64,000 nucleotides of DNA from Pyropia yezoensis (taxonomy: Eukaryota > Rhodophyta > Bangiophyceae > Bangiales > Bangiaceae). Where the stretch lies: contig CM020618.1 of the NCBI GenBank assembly GCA_009829735.1, positions 26,946,894 through 27,010,893 of the forward strand, read 5' to 3'. Made by a program: the position numbers and the translations under genes. Below are positions 1-10,800 of this stretch, piece by piece (the stretch's first letter is position 1; every line of letters starts with the position of its first letter). The notes under the pieces were generated by a model. The model made no database searches and was not told the origin of the DNA. It worked only from the letters and a program-made list of their open reading frames with translations.

Positions 1-1040
1 CAGACAGTCTGGTAGAGTTCACATTGAAGACACTTTTATCTCGAGATTGTCAGCGGAAGTCATACGTTCACGCCTTTAAAAACCGTGAGTAAAAGACCAG
101 CAAAAAAGTCCCAAGTAGTTTCCGTCATCGCTGTCCCAGACCATCATTTTTCAGAATCCCTGAACGGTTCTCAGATCGACTTCGAGAACAAGTGCCGGTC
201 ATTCTTGTCAAGAATGTTCACCGTTGCTCTCGAGCCTTTCTTCGTGAAATATCACTTGTCTACTACTATGAAGAATTTCAAGGAATGTATTGGATGCATA
301 TTCACTGTTTCAGTGAATGGGTGATCTTGAGTACTCTTTGTTATCTTTGTCTTTTGAACCGTTCTGCAATACGTTTTCGAATATTTTCGCACGTCACAGC
401 ATAGCGCTCAGCGGCATGTTCTCCAGCGGCGCCTTTTGATTGGGTGATGACTAGTCTACGCATGATTTTGCGGATTGCGCTGTTCTGGATGTGAATTGCA
501 CGCCCTTGTGTGACCTTCCCCAGAAAGTACAGTACGGGGCCGCCGTGCCCGCCCGTCCTGCCGCCGTTGACGCCGCTGCGACCGCAGCCCCGTTTACGGC
601 GGAGGTGCACAGGGTGTTCCCGTTGACATTTGTAGAATGTGAACTTGCCATCGGGCCCCTGGCGATGCACCTGTTGCCACAGCACCTGTGAGGAAGCCTT
701 CCGCGTGCAGGCATGGTGGGCGGAGGAGTGTTGGGCGAGGGTGTAAATCTTTTTCCCTTCTAATCACATGCGTAATACATAAGGGAAAATATCTGGGACC
801 TCTACTTACTGATCCTGCCGAACCAAATCCTGGCAACATGGATCAACTCCTTGTACTGTGGAGCATGACGTGGTGTACCTTCCACACTCAAGATGAGTCC
901 GCCGCTGTCTCGCGGTATCCGCCGGCCGCAGGACAGCAGCCATCGACAGCCCATCATGGTCTATCGTAAGGCGCTACCGTCAGCACTCATGACAAGCCCC
1001 ATATGCCACAGCTGGTGAGTCCGTGAGACTGTCCTCGCTG
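1..1040. other. Stretch with no recognised gene
   Basis: Only short frames occur on either strand and none shows a recognisable domain or a composition unlike chance in GC-rich DNA. No LTR, TIR, tRNA or simple repeat was seen. Similarity to the second family A copy only becomes visible at about 1040-1065. Confidence 0.5.
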
Positions 1041-1341
1041 CAGCATTGCAGCAATGCGACTGGCTAGCTAGCTGGCCGATTAGGTCGACTCGATCGAACC
1101 GTGCTTACACGCCTCTCGTACCTTCGGACCGACTGTCGTCTGCGGCCGACCTGGACGGCACAGCAGGCGCCGCACACCGGACCCCTTAGTTTGGGGCAAG
1201 CTGGCGCTGCAATCCTGTAGTGCACACGCTCGCCCATGCTTTGCTCAGAGAGCCGTGCTTTGTTTTTGTGCCGTTTAGTGCCTACCGGCGGCGCGACGGG
1301 GAAACGCATGCTTTAGCGCACCCCGGGCGCCCCGACACGAG

Positions 1342-1348
1342 CATATAG
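1342..1348 (+). promoter_or_regulatory. TATA-like box of family A copy 1
   Basis: An AT-rich heptamer (CATATAG) sits in GC-rich DNA. It is followed at once by the block CGTGGGTGTCGG, which is conserved at the matching place in copy 2 (near 24633). Conservation between two diverged copies suggests the element's own promoter; there is no expression evidence. Confidence 0.35.
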
Positions 1349-1815
1349 AGCGTGGGTGTCGGTGCCACTGGGGGAGACCGGAGGGGTAACTGCTCACACA
1401 GACTAAAGACGACCTTTACCCTTTGAACCCATATCGATCTCCACCGACGTCGCGCCGTCCTCTTCCCCAGACCCACCACCGTCACCGCCCCGACCCTCTT
1501 CTCAGCACCCTGTCGCCCTCTTGGCTGGCACGGGTCGCTGACACCAATCACGAGTACGTTGAGGGCTGCCCAAGTGTGGGTGGTTCATCACATTTGGTAG
1601 CTTCAGACACTTTGACATTCTACCTGGTGGTGACTGGCGATTCCCTTTCGATTTGGCTCTTCCTGCGATTGTGCAGTCGTGTTGCCCTCTGTGTCAGGCT
1701 TGCCACGGGAACGTAGCGAGCTCCACGAATCACACCGAAAGAACAATTTCCTGACACAACCTTTGCGGTTTCTTTCACGGAAAATGTTTTGTGGTCAACC
1801 GATTGCTGAATCCCA

Positions 1816-2580
1816 GTGAGATCCAGATCAGATTCGGAGTACTCCTCCTCAGCACTGGCGGCCGGCCCTACATCCTCGGCGGGCTCGGCGCACGATACGG
1901 GGTCCATGTCACGTGGCGACCCCCCAGGGCGTACAACCTCGCCCGCGTACCCCCGACGGTCCTCGCACCCCCAACGGCCCGTGGCGCCTTTAAGGCACGG
2001 TCTGTCGGCACGCGGCCCGCCGTCGGCACGCGGCCAGTTGCAGGCACAGGCCCGCTGGAGGACACACAACCCCCCGTCGGGCGCCTCCTCGATCCCTTTC
2101 CCGGCGGTCCCAGTCCGCCTCCGCTCTGTGGGCGGGGCCGCACCCAAGGTCCCCCTCTCGGGCAAGGGCGAGGGCCCTGCCACCAAGGACACGGCAGCCC
2201 GCGTCAACCATCGCCTTTCAATACTCCCCCCAAAACCGAGGCGCCGATACACTGCCCCGCTGCCGCCGGTCATTGATCACAAAAAGCCCATCACCGCGCG
2301 CGCGGTTGAACAGCGTGAGCAACGCCAAATTGCAAAGGGCCGCCGTGGGGCGCAAGAGAAATTCCTCTGCAAACCGCGCGGTGTGCGGTGCAACAGCCTC
2401 AATGTGCTGCGTGATCACTGTGGATCTCGTCTCCACCGTTACACCATTAACCGACCGGACACCCTTCCCCGTTGCGAACCCTGCGGTGGCCAATTTGAGT
2501 CGGTGGAAAAGTTTAAGCGCCACAAGCGTTGCAAGGATCATCACTGCACGCTGGCACGCGGCACCGATAACACCTTTTGA
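1816..2580 (+). CDS. Two-finger C2H2 (U1/matrin-like) protein frame upstream of gag, family A copy 1
   Basis: The open frame is 254 codons. Its N-terminal two thirds are Ser/Pro/Arg/Gly-rich and probably disordered, with a basic stretch around residues 145-190. The C-terminal 60 residues contain two finger-like units. The second, starting CEPCGGQFES, has the spacing CX2CX12HX5H typical of U1/matrin-type fingers. The first has the same layout but is less well kept. A matching frame lies in the same position in copy 2 (about 25557-25880), so it belongs to the repeat family rather than to the host. Family knowledge: such fingers bind RNA or DNA; the role here is unknown. The true start is uncertain. 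The frame ends about 335 bp before gag. Confidence 0.5.
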   Translation: MRSRSDSEYSSSALAAGPTSSAGSAHDTGSMSRGDPPGRTTSPAYPRRSSHPQRPVAPLRHGLSARGPPSARGQLQAQARWRTHNPPSGASSIPFPAVPVRLRSVGGAAPKVPLSGKGEGPATKDTAARVNHRLSILPPKPRRRYTAPLPPVIDHKKPITARAVEQREQRQIAKGRRGAQEKFLCKPRGVRCNSLNVLRDHCGSRLHRYTINRPDTLPRCEPCGGQFESVEKFKRHKRCKDHHCTLARGTDNTF

Positions 2581-2915
2581 CACACCCCTGGATCTGCTTA
2601 AGGAGCCCTTTTTTCCCCCTTGGTCCCCCCTTTCGGAAATCCGACACGGCCCGACTCGAGCCCGTGCACGATCGCACGTGAATAATACGTTTGTGCTATT
2701 TCAACCGAATTTCTTGCCCTTCTCAAGATAGTGCTGTACCTCAGTTGGAACGTTGCAGCGACTACCGCAGCACTTGTTCAAATCCTGTACAGCACTACTG
2801 CTGCAGACAAACTCTTATCCCACATCTCCGAGATAATCGTTTGGGCTCTCCCGAAGCAAGTCTTGTGAGATCTGTGTTAAAAGTTTGTTTGCCTTGGACT
2901 TGAACCGAAGACAAA

Positions 2916-3780
2916 ATGGATGCAACAAACCCGGGGGTTGTCAACCCGGCCAATCCGGGCTCGGGCTCGTACGCACAGAACATGGAAGCCTGGTCCCAGC
3001 ATACTGTGTTTGTCACGCAAATGAGCGAACAGCTCGAGGCGCACAAGATGGAATGAGCAGACGCTAAGCAGCAGCTCTCCGAAGCCAAGGTCATGGCCAC
3101 GACTAGTGGCATGAAGTCAGCGAGGCCGAACAAACCCGTGGCCTTCTCCTGTATACCTGGGACGGTTGAAGCGAGGTAACTCCAGGAGGATTTCTATGTG
3201 CGACTGAGTGACCTCGACGATGCGTGCAGTATCGTTTGCACTTTACTCGACGCTGAAGCGTGCGACAGGTGGAAAGTCTACAGTCAGACTACAGCGGTCC
3301 CGAACTAGGACCCCTTCCGTTCTGCGCTAGACCGCCGCTACAGTCCACTGAGCAAGACACGAGGGGCACGAGGCAAGCTGCACTCGCTGCGCCAGATCAA
3401 AGACGTAGGAACGTTCAACAAGGCGTTTCTGAGCGTTCTTATGGACGTCCCTGACATCCCGAAAGCTGAGAAGATTGAGCGCTACACCCGAGGCCTGAAA
3501 CGGGACATCTGGCAGACTCTATGTCTCAAGACCTACTCCGATCTCGAATCTATGATGAATGACGCTCTGCGCATGGAGGCTGACAAGGCTGGTTCTTTGA
3601 CGCATCTGATCGGCACGTCTGCCAAGCCGACCACGACAGGTGTCATTCCCATGGATATTTCCAGCACTCAAGTCGAGAAACTGACGCCTGAAGAGCGGCA
3701 ACGCCGCATGCGTGAAGGTCTCTGCCTCCGCTGCCGAAAGAAAGGATTGATGTCCAAAGCCTGCCTAAAAGGCCGGGGGA
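2916..3780 (+). pseudogene. gag: gag remnant, family A copy 1
   Basis: The frame opens with MDATNPGVVNPANPGSGS and continues with capsid-like sequence that can be followed in copy 2. Near 3718-3775 there is a CCHC-like knuckle region (CLRCRKKGLMSK) just before the protease region, as expected for a Ty3/gypsy nucleocapsid. The copy is a broken fossil with several breaks. The start was chosen because the Met precedes the first recognisable gag residues and copy 2 has a Met at the same place. Confidence 0.6.
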
Positions 3781-3849
3781 ACTGAGGGAGCAGCCGTCAT
3801 GAAATCCGGTGCCAGGTACCCCTTCGGTTCTTGAAAACATGTCGTCACA

Positions 3850-5160
3850 ATCTAGGTGCCCGCGTCTCGGGCTTCTGCTTTCTACTGCCTCCGTCATTGG
3901 ACATCTGGTTAAGGTGCTGTTTGACGAAGGATTCCCCATTAACGTCGTATCAAGGCGCCTCGTGAATGCCCTGAAAGTGACCACATAAGAAACGGACTTC
4001 GCGGCTAACATGCCCGATGGCCGCTCCCTTGTCCTCGAGGAATCCAATGAACCCTTGTTCGAGGTTTACATCGGCTCATACCGAGAACGTCTTCGAATAG
4101 CTGTTTGCGACCTCAGTGCGTACGACATCATTCTCGGAAAGAAATGGCGCGACGACGAGGACGCCAAAGTCAACACCAAAAAGAGCAAGATCTCCTTCAA
4201 TTTTAACCAGAAGAACATCTCCGTCACTGCCTCCCTCAAGTAACCTCATGGCCTGAGTAATAGGCAACGCCTCGTCAAGGATCTTATCCAAACAATTTCT
4301 GTCGTCGCCATCTACGTGAAATCCGAAGATGCTTCCAGCATCTTTGACATCAGTGCCATCAAGATGGAATCAGCTGAACACAAGAATGACGTCCAAGCTG
4401 CTACCGTCGATTTATTAAGGGAATGGCGTCCGTGGCTGCACCTCTCACGAGGCTCACTATGAACGTCGCATTTGAATGGAGCACCGACGCCCAAAAGGCT
4501 TTTGAGCAAGCGCAAACCCTGATGACAGGTGCACCAGTACTGACGCCATTTGACACGAGGTACCCCATCTTTGTGTTCATAGATGCCAGTGGCTATGCTG
4601 TGGACGCAGTCCTTAAACAAGATGACGGAAAAGGACGTCGCCCAGTGGCTTACTTCTCATTGACGCTCAACATCCACGAACAGCGATATAGTATCCGTGA
4701 GCGCGAGAAAACTCCATGACTACCTTGACATCCCCTGCCAAGGGCACATGATAGTCAAGAGAACCACAAACGCTATTGCATCCATGAACTACTGGAAGAC
4801 GACGCGAAAGGATATCCAAAGGTACGTACGATCATGTGATTTGTGCCAGCGGAACAAGGCCGGCACCCATTTACCTCCAGGTCACCTCAAACAACCAGAT
4901 CCACCGAACCAACGATGGGCGAGTGTCCCCATGGACTTGAGTACCCCTCTTCCACTGACCCCTAGGGGCCACAATGGCATTCTTGTCATCGCAAACACAC
5001 TCTCAAGATGATCCGACTAGCGCAAATGAAGCCAGACTGTACTGCACCAGTCGTAGCGCAACTCTATCATGATCACGTCTACTGTCATCACGGTCTACCA
5101 TCCGACGCCGTCTATGACCAAGACCGTATCTTCTGATCAAACTTCTGGCAGTCGCTCACT
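3850..5160 (+). pseudogene. pol: pol remnant (protease, RNase H, integrase), family A copy 1
   Basis: Parts seen in order: a retropepsin-like region (about 3890-4150, with the downstream motif AYDIILGKKW); RNase H (about 4430-4700, with FVFIDASGYAVDAVL and HEQRYSIRERE); and integrase (about 4700-5160, with an HX-C-X-C region ending CDLCQRNKAG and the start of the DDE core at VPMDLSTPLPL). Reverse transcriptase was not seen. Each part has its counterpart in copy 2. Ty3/gypsy assignment rests on RNase H preceding integrase. Broken in several places. Confidence 0.65.
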
Positions 5161-5518
5161 GTAAGCATTTGCCCCATAAATCCACGCCTGGGACCCAGGG
5201 GACAAGGACTTGGACCTCGTCATACATGTCCCGCCCCGCCAACTCCTGCCAACATACATCAACTCCCGGCAACCCTGGGCGACACCGCGCTCTACCCCTG
5301 ACATTCTGCGAACGTTGGCTGGCCGCACGAAAACCGTCGTCAACTCACTGTCGGAACCTATTCATTGACTTCATACCTCGACAACGAGGAACAAGTGAGA
5401 TCGTCGACCAACCACGGGCGGACATCCCGGTCTGTGCAGCCAGAACATTATTCTCTGCGCTGGTCAAAATCTAGCATCAAGCACGAGCCACATGATTAAT
5501 CGATACCCAGGACACTAC
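5161..5518. other. Unassigned flank between family A copy 1 and element B
   Basis: No domain was recognised. Sequence similarity to family A copy 2 fades after about 5160. It may be the diverged 3' end of copy 1. Confidence 0.4.
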
Positions 5519-5523
5519 ATATC
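5519..5523. repeat. Target site duplication of element B, left copy (ATATC)
   Basis: ATATC directly precedes the TG of the 5' LTR and is repeated directly after the CA of the 3' LTR at 24262-24266. A 5-bp duplication is usual for Ty3/gypsy integrases. Confidence 0.95.
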
Positions 5524-5992
5524 TGTGGCAGTATTGACCCCCAGGTAGGGGGGCAACACGTGCCATGCAAGGGGCGGCATGCCACTAGCCTGATCCGTTC
5601 CCCCCCCTGCATTTGGGTCCATATTCCCTAAGTTTGGGATAGTTAGCTTAGTAGTAAAACCAACTTGGACTTGAGGGTTTTCTGCATTTATCGTCTTGAA
5701 TTTTCGTGTGGCCCGGTGGGCAGGTGCTGGGGTGGGAGATTCTGAGTGGCGAGATTCTGAGGGGACCCTGGGGGGATAAGGGGAGGGACAGCGGGGCTTG
5801 GCCTTGCTTCCCCGTCCCGACCAAGAAACTGTTGGACCACACACCATCTTCTTGTTTGTCAGTGGGGGGATTGCCCCACAACAGGGATAGAGTGTGTGCG
5901 ACTTGCACTTCTTCCGGTTCCCCCGACACGGGAGGCAGCCCTTGTACACCGCCCCAACTTGGGTGTCGCGTGTGCGAGAGGTTATTGCCACA
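5524..5992 (+). repeat. 5' LTR of element B
   Basis: It starts TGTGGCAGTATTGACC and ends GTTATTGCCACA, so the termini form a 7-bp inverted repeat (TGTGGCA/TGCCACA). It matches 23794-24261 over its full length with about 19 differences. Confidence 0.95.
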
Positions 5993-5994
5993 TT

Positions 5995-6011
5995 TGGTGG
6001 AGCAGCGGGGG
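5995..6011 (+). other. Primer binding site of element B
   Basis: TGGTGGAGCAGCGGGGG begins 3 bp after the 5' LTR. It would pair with a tRNA 3' end of the form CCCCGCTGCTCCACCA. Element C has the same site with one change in the same place, which supports its function. It is not the initiator-Met type (TGGTATCAGAG). Confidence 0.75.
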
Positions 6012-6111
6012 ACAGAGGTAAACTTAACCTCCGGGTGCACCCGGGTGTAGGGGGCCCTCTGTCTCAGAGGAACGGTGGTCTTGGACCGTGTCATACGGAT
6101 CGTCAGCCAAC

Positions 6112-7733
6112 ATGGCTAGCTCGGACCCCCCGTCGTCCGGGGAGTACACGGGTGACGCACGTACTTCAGTGCCTTCGAATACTGGTGAGACACAGGTGGG
6201 TGTACCTGGGGTCGCAGAGGGACTAGAGGTCCCTCAAGCCAGCAGGACTGGAAGTGCGGGCGGGCAACAGGCCACCCCGACTCAGTCGGGAGTTCACTCG
6301 GGTGACACTTCTGATGTGGGTGGGCCGAAGTCTGGCCACCGTGTGGTACACTGAACGGGAACGTCCCAAGGGGTGAGGACTGTCCCCGCGGGTTCCACTC
6401 GGGTTGGAGCCAACTTTGGCTTGGCGCCGTCGCCAACTAGGCTTTCGGAGGACGGCGGACCTCCGTTGGTCGGCGATGGGCTCGCGCCCATGCCCCCGGT
6501 TGAGACCCCTGAGGAACGTGGATAGCCCTCAGGTGGACTCCCGGAGGCGGACCGAGACTCAACTGGAGTCGACAATCCACTCCTCGCGGAAAATGTCGGT
6601 CGGGAGGCGACCAATGTGTTACGGCAGACTTTGCCGGACCTGGCGGTCACGATGACAAATACTATTCTGAATCAGATTGTGGCGAGTTTGCCAGATGGCC
6701 TTAATGTCCAGACCGGATTGGGGCTTTCGAGGCCGCAGGCGCAGGGGGAATCCCTCCTAACGCCAATTTCGGGTCGCCCCGACCAGGGGGCGACCCCTGT
6801 GACTCCCAACAAGGGAGCCACACCATTCTCGGTGGGGCGTACGCCCTTCACGGGGGAGTTTCCCTCGGAATCGCCGGCGGCTACACCAAGCTCGCCGCGC
6901 CAGACTACAGGCACTGAGGGTCAGATTACCCCAGTGCCACAGCGGCTGTTCCCTCAACGTGAGGTGCCGCCCAAGATCCAAGTAGCCAACCCGGTCTAAC
7001 AGAGGATCTTTGACTGTGAGACCTACGCCCTCCACAACAAGTCGGTGGCGTACGGTCCTATACAGGCCCGAGCCATGGGCCGTGCCAAGAAGAATGCACT
7101 TCACTCTTTTGGGCACAAAGCGGAGTGGGATGGAATTCCTCCCCTCCGTGTCTTTGAGTTTCTACGTCGTTTCACAAAAGCCTGCGACGACAATGCCATA
7201 AGTGAAGGCATGGCTTTCTATATGCTACAGGAGTTTACGAAGGGCGACCTCTGGACAGAACTTATGTCCGTCATGCCCAGTTCCTCAAGTGGAGGCGCTG
7301 GTGAGGTGACGTCCTATTTGGAGCTCGTCAACTGGTTTTTGAGAGCCATGGTTGATGAAGCAGCGTTGGCTTCTCAAGTCGAGGAGTTAACGCAAGCCCA
7401 TCAGGAAGAGGCTGAGGACGAGTTGACCTTTGCGGAGCGAGTTTGTAAGCTCAGCAATCTTTGTGGGTTTCTTCATCCACAAGCTGTGGTGAAGAGTCGG
7501 TTCGTGGAGGGACTCCATTGGTCAGTCCGGATGGAGACCCGGGAGCATAACACTGCCCGGGCGACCCTGGCCGAGTTGGCTAGGTTCGCCTACCGCAGAG
7601 GTGAGGCCTACCGCAAGTTGCCGGAGGAACAACGCCAGGAGCGTCAGGCCGAGTTGGCCAAGGAACGTGAGGAGGCGCGCCAGACCAGAGAGTTGAGAGA
7701 GGCACGCCGAATCCGCAAGGAAAGGGTGGTAGC
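6112..7733 (+). pseudogene. gag: gag of element B, upstream part
   Basis: A Met at 6112 (MASSDPPSSGEYTGDAR) opens a Gly/Ser/Thr/Pro-rich N-terminal region. A capsid-like helical domain follows from about 7045, with WDGIPPLRVFEFLRRFTKAC and ADEAALASQVEEL-like helices, then a charged Glu/Arg-rich coiled-coil-like stretch (about 7610-7730). Element C interrupts it at 7733, and the remainder, with the zinc knuckle, lies at 16716-17044. The capsid region resembles that of element C (FVGYPNFSGKEALTVFTWLRKL), which places both in related chromovirus lineages. Broken fossil. Confidence 0.75.
7729..7733. repeat. Target site duplication of element C, left copy (GTAGC)
   Basis: GTAGC precedes the TG of the C 5' LTR and recurs at 16716-16720 directly after the CA of its 3' LTR. 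It lies inside the gag of element B. Confidence 0.95.
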
Positions 7734-8379
7734 TGCGGCGTTGTGGCCCTCAGGTACCGTTGGGACCCGGGAGGCTGACTTGGGACCTGGCTGGCAGCGT
7801 TACGTGGAACCACGCGCTTGCTTGGGATCCCTGCATCGGTGCCCCGGGGCAGTGGCGACACGCCCGGTGCCCTGATTGGTCCCCCCGGAGCGGAGGACTT
7901 GCCGGGTTGGGGGCATACTGACCTTCGGGTTATTTGTTTGATTTTTCGCATTTGTTTTCCTTGCGTGATTTCGTGTCTTTCCCCATTTTCCCACTGGGTT
8001 TTTTTTGGGGATTGACATTTGTGTGTGGGGGGATTTCGCTTGCTTTTCGTGTGTTGGCCCGGTGAGCGGCCGGTGCCTTGCTGGCACTTGGCCCGCTGGG
8101 GGCGCCCTCTGGGGGCCTCGTTCTGGGCCCCTGGAGGGGCCAGGGGGGGAGGTTCTTGAGGAGTGCTGCGGGGTTCTCCCCGGGGCCATCTTGTAAAATC
8201 AACAGTGCTTTGGGTTCCTTCTCCCTCGGGCTTTTGTCCTGTTTACCTTTGCCTCGTATCGTGGCGGGCGAGTGGACCAGCAAGGGCTCTTACCTGTTCC
8301 TTCCTGGACTCCGGACTGTGGTCTCTGTGAGTGTGTTTGTGGTTTGTGGTTTCGGGAACCTGGGTTCCATTACGCTACA
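7734..8379 (+). repeat. 5' LTR of element C
   Basis: 646 bp, TG...CA termini, same length as the 3' LTR at 16070-16715, with two base differences seen (near the start and near 7984). Confidence 0.97.
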
Positions 8380-8383
8380 TTTA

Positions 8384-8400
8384 TGGTGGAGCAGCAGGGG
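8384..8400 (+). other. Primer binding site of element C
   Basis: TGGTGGAGCAGCAGGGG lies 4 bp after the LTR and is the same site as in element B apart from one base. Both elements therefore probably prime from the same tRNA. Confidence 0.75.
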
Positions 8401-8520
8401 AGGGCTATACTTCTCTCCCGTATCGGGACAGCCCTTTCCTTTCTCGGTAGAGTTTGGTTCCTTGGTTCCTGTTTCTGGTAACGAGATCGTTTGGTTCAGG
8501 TCGAGTACCGTACGGCCAAC

Positions 8521-10227
8521 ATGACGGACCCTGTTCCCTCGGGAGGTCGGGGCCGTGGTGCGCCGTCGGACACTTCTATGGTTACTCCCGCTGGTCGCGG
8601 TCGTGGCGGTCCCTCGGGTCCGTTGAGCCGTGGCGGAGGCTGGCAGACAGGGATTCTGCGTCGGGGGACAGAGCCCCCGGGTGGGATTCGGGCTACTATG
8701 GGTCAGGATTTACGTCGGGACACGGGTTCTGAGACAGGGACCCGAGTTCCACCTTTGGCTCCTGTTGCTGGGTCCCAAGACATTGTTACTACTCCGGAAT
8801 CGTTTCGAGATAAGATTTTGGCTTCTGTATCCCAGGCCCTGAGCCAGAGTCCTGCTGGCCAGGGTGGATCCCATGATACCAGTCGTTCCAATCGTTCCCG
8901 TTCCCGCCGTCGTCGGCGTCGTCATCATTCCAGTGGTTCCTATACGTCCTCTTCCTCGGGTACCACGTTTTCTTCTGTCCTGGATGAGGAGGACCTTGAG
9001 ACCCCTGAGTACCCACGGACCGAGCCCCAGGTCATCAAATGTTCAGATGATCGCTTTGCTCGGGTCCTAGATTACCGTACGTACCGTCTGAGGAACAAGA
9101 AGGCTACCTATGGGACACGTGAGGCTCGTAAGATGGGACGGGTCCCGCGTAACATGAAACACTCTTTTGTGGGGTACCCTAATTTCTCTGGTAAGGAGGC
9201 CCTGACAGTGTTCACGTGGCTCCGCAAACTGGTAAAGGCTTGTAACGACAACGCGGTCTCCGAGGGCATGGCCCTTTATGCGATCCCACATTTCCTTCCT
9301 GGTGACGCGGAACTACGGAACACACGGGCCCTTCCGGATTCCTCCAGCGCGTCTGGTGGCTCCTCGATCACAAGTTACCCAGAGACCGTTAACTGGTTCC
9401 TAGAGACGTACGCAGAGCCCCATGCACTGGCCCTGGCTCCGGACAGGTTCAGTCGGGCCGCTAAGGAACCAGACGAGGGCATCGAGGCTTTCGCGGTCCG
9501 TCTGCGGGGCCTAACGGAACTGTGCGGGAATATCCATACCGAGGGCACCATGAAACAGCAGCTGATCCAAGGGCTCCCTGAGTACCTGCGCACTGACGCG
9601 TTTGTCTACAATGTTCCCGATCGCACGTACCAGCAGTTGGTTACTTTTACTGCGGGCAAGTACAAGGCAGCCACGGACGTTATTAAGATGGCCCAAGGGT
9701 CCTCTTCGAGTAAGGCTGGTCCCTCTGTTTCCGCACGCAGGCCTACTGATTTTCGGGCTAAGCCCACCCCGGACCCGTCACCGTTAATGGCAGTCAATCC
9801 TATGGGCCCTTCGACGATCCTTAAGGGCCCCCTTGACAAGGAAACTGAGAAGAACGGGTCGGGCCAAGTGTTTGGGTTCAAGGGATCCGCGCCCCAGTTC
9901 GTGGGGGTACGTACCATGGATAGCCGGCGCCCGTACCGTTGTTACCTTTGCTGGGAACTGGGCCACATGGCCCATCATTGTTCCATGTTGTCCGAGGCCC
10001 AACGGAAAGCGGTTATCCAGGCCCGGGACTCGTTCCTTGCGGCTACTCGGGGCCGGAGCCAGAGTACCGAGGTCAAGCCCAACGCGGACCGTCAGTTCCA
10101 TCGCCAGATACGTGTTGCCATGGTCCAGGCTCTGTGCGAAGAGATCAACTTGTCAGATGACGAGGTGGACCAAGTGTGCCATGTTACCGTCGGTTCCCAG
10201 GAGCCGGGACCCTCGGGAAAAGAGTAA
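8521..10227 (+). CDS. gag: gag polyprotein of element C
   Basis: I chose the Met at 8521 (MTDPVPSGGRGRGAPSD) because it is the first Met after the primer site that leads into Gly/Arg-rich gag-like sequence, and it matches the position of the B start. Regions: a disordered Gly/Arg/Ser N-terminus with an Arg cluster (about 8895-8930); a capsid-like helical domain (about 9150-9650, with FVGYPNFSGKEALTVFTWLR and FAVRLRGLTELCGNIHTEG); and a CCHC zinc knuckle, CYLCWELGHMAHHC, at 9940-9981. Family knowledge: gag packages the element RNA in cytoplasmic particles. The frame is open throughout. Confidence 0.88.
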   Translation: MTDPVPSGGRGRGAPSDTSMVTPAGRGRGGPSGPLSRGGGWQTGILRRGTEPPGGIRATMGQDLRRDTGSETGTRVPPLAPVAGSQDIVTTPESFRDKILASVSQALSQSPAGQGGSHDTSRSNRSRSRRRRRRHHSSGSYTSSSSGTTFSSVLDEEDLETPEYPRTEPQVIKCSDDRFARVLDYRTYRLRNKKATYGTREARKMGRVPRNMKHSFVGYPNFSGKEALTVFTWLRKLVKACNDNAVSEGMALYAIPHFLPGDAELRNTRALPDSSSASGGSSITSYPETVNWFLETYAEPHALALAPDRFSRAAKEPDEGIEAFAVRLRGLTELCGNIHTEGTMKQQLIQGLPEYLRTDAFVYNVPDRTYQQLVTFTAGKYKAATDVIKMAQGSSSSKAGPSVSARRPTDFRAKPTPDPSPLMAVNPMGPSTILKGPLDKETEKNGSGQVFGFKGSAPQFVGVRTMDSRRPYRCYLCWELGHMAHHCSMLSEAQRKAVIQARDSFLAATRGRSQSTEVKPNADRQFHRQIRVAMVQALCEEINLSDDEVDQVCHVTVGSQEPGPSGKE

Positions 10228-10469
10228 CGGGGGGCGGATCCAAGAGGTCCCCTCCCCATCGTCGGGATAGTACCTGCTCGTTTGCAACCAAGCTGGGGTT
10301 CTCGAAGATTTTCAAGAGCCCCATTGTACCTGTTCGTTCTGAGTCTCCTATTGTTTTGCCCACCCCTTGTTCCTGTTTACCCTCTCTGGCACGGCGGTCC
10401 AAGTCTGGGCTCCGACGTCGAATGGGAATGAAGAAGCCATATGGGTTCAAGGGCACTTTGCTTGTACTG

Positions 10470-10800
10470 CGTAAGAGGAACTTTGCTTTGAATGCTTTTG
10501 TACGTTTGGACCAAGAGGACCCCAAGGAAACGACGGCCATTTTGGACACAGGTGCGGGACCCAGTGTGGTACACGAGGACATCTTACCCTGTGGATGGCA
10601 ACGATTGGCTTCTAGGGCTCCTCAGTCTACCCATGTTTGTGACGCTTCCGGGCAACTGCTCAAGGCCCGAGGAGTCCTGGAACTATCGGTCATTGTCAAC
10701 GGGAAGCCGATGGAGTTTGAGTTCCTTGTCGTCAGGGCCCTTTCTGTCCCATTGATCCTTGGGATGGACTTCCAAAAGGAACATGTCAAGGCTATCTACC
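10470..10800 (+). CDS. Protease region of element C
   Basis: The aspartic protease signature LDTGAGPSVV lies near 10541-10570, followed by a second retropepsin-like motif PLILGMDF near 10750-10775. It lies directly after gag in a different reading frame from gag and from the reverse transcriptase. Limits are approximate. Confidence 0.8.

Larger units (their letters stand above)
1040..5518 (+). mobile_element. Family A Ty3/gypsy-like retroelement, copy 1 (old, broken)
   Basis: The block aligns along most of its length with 24.33-30.6 kb, in the same order: a promoter-like block, a zinc-finger frame, gag with a zinc knuckle, protease, RNase H and integrase. No reverse transcriptase segment was seen in this copy. 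The two copies differ at roughly a quarter of positions by eye, so the copy is old. It is a broken fossil with many breaks. I could not identify its LTRs. The end is placed at the target site of element B, although recognisable integrase sequence stops near 5160. Order of domains places it in Ty3/gypsy; no chromodomain was seen. Confidence 0.75.

Noticed and set aside
1620-2273. A 217-codon minus-strand frame
   Set aside because: Shadow of the family A zinc-finger region on the other strand; the plus-strand frame has a family counterpart and finger motifs.
2731-2796. A tRNA-like 66-nt stretch with perfect 7-bp acceptor pairing and a B-box-like GTTCAAATCC
   Set aside because: Too short, with a wrong anticodon arm and poor T stem. 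The corresponding stretch in family A copy 2 (near 26043-26100) is clearly homologous but has none of the tRNA features, so it is ordinary element sequence.
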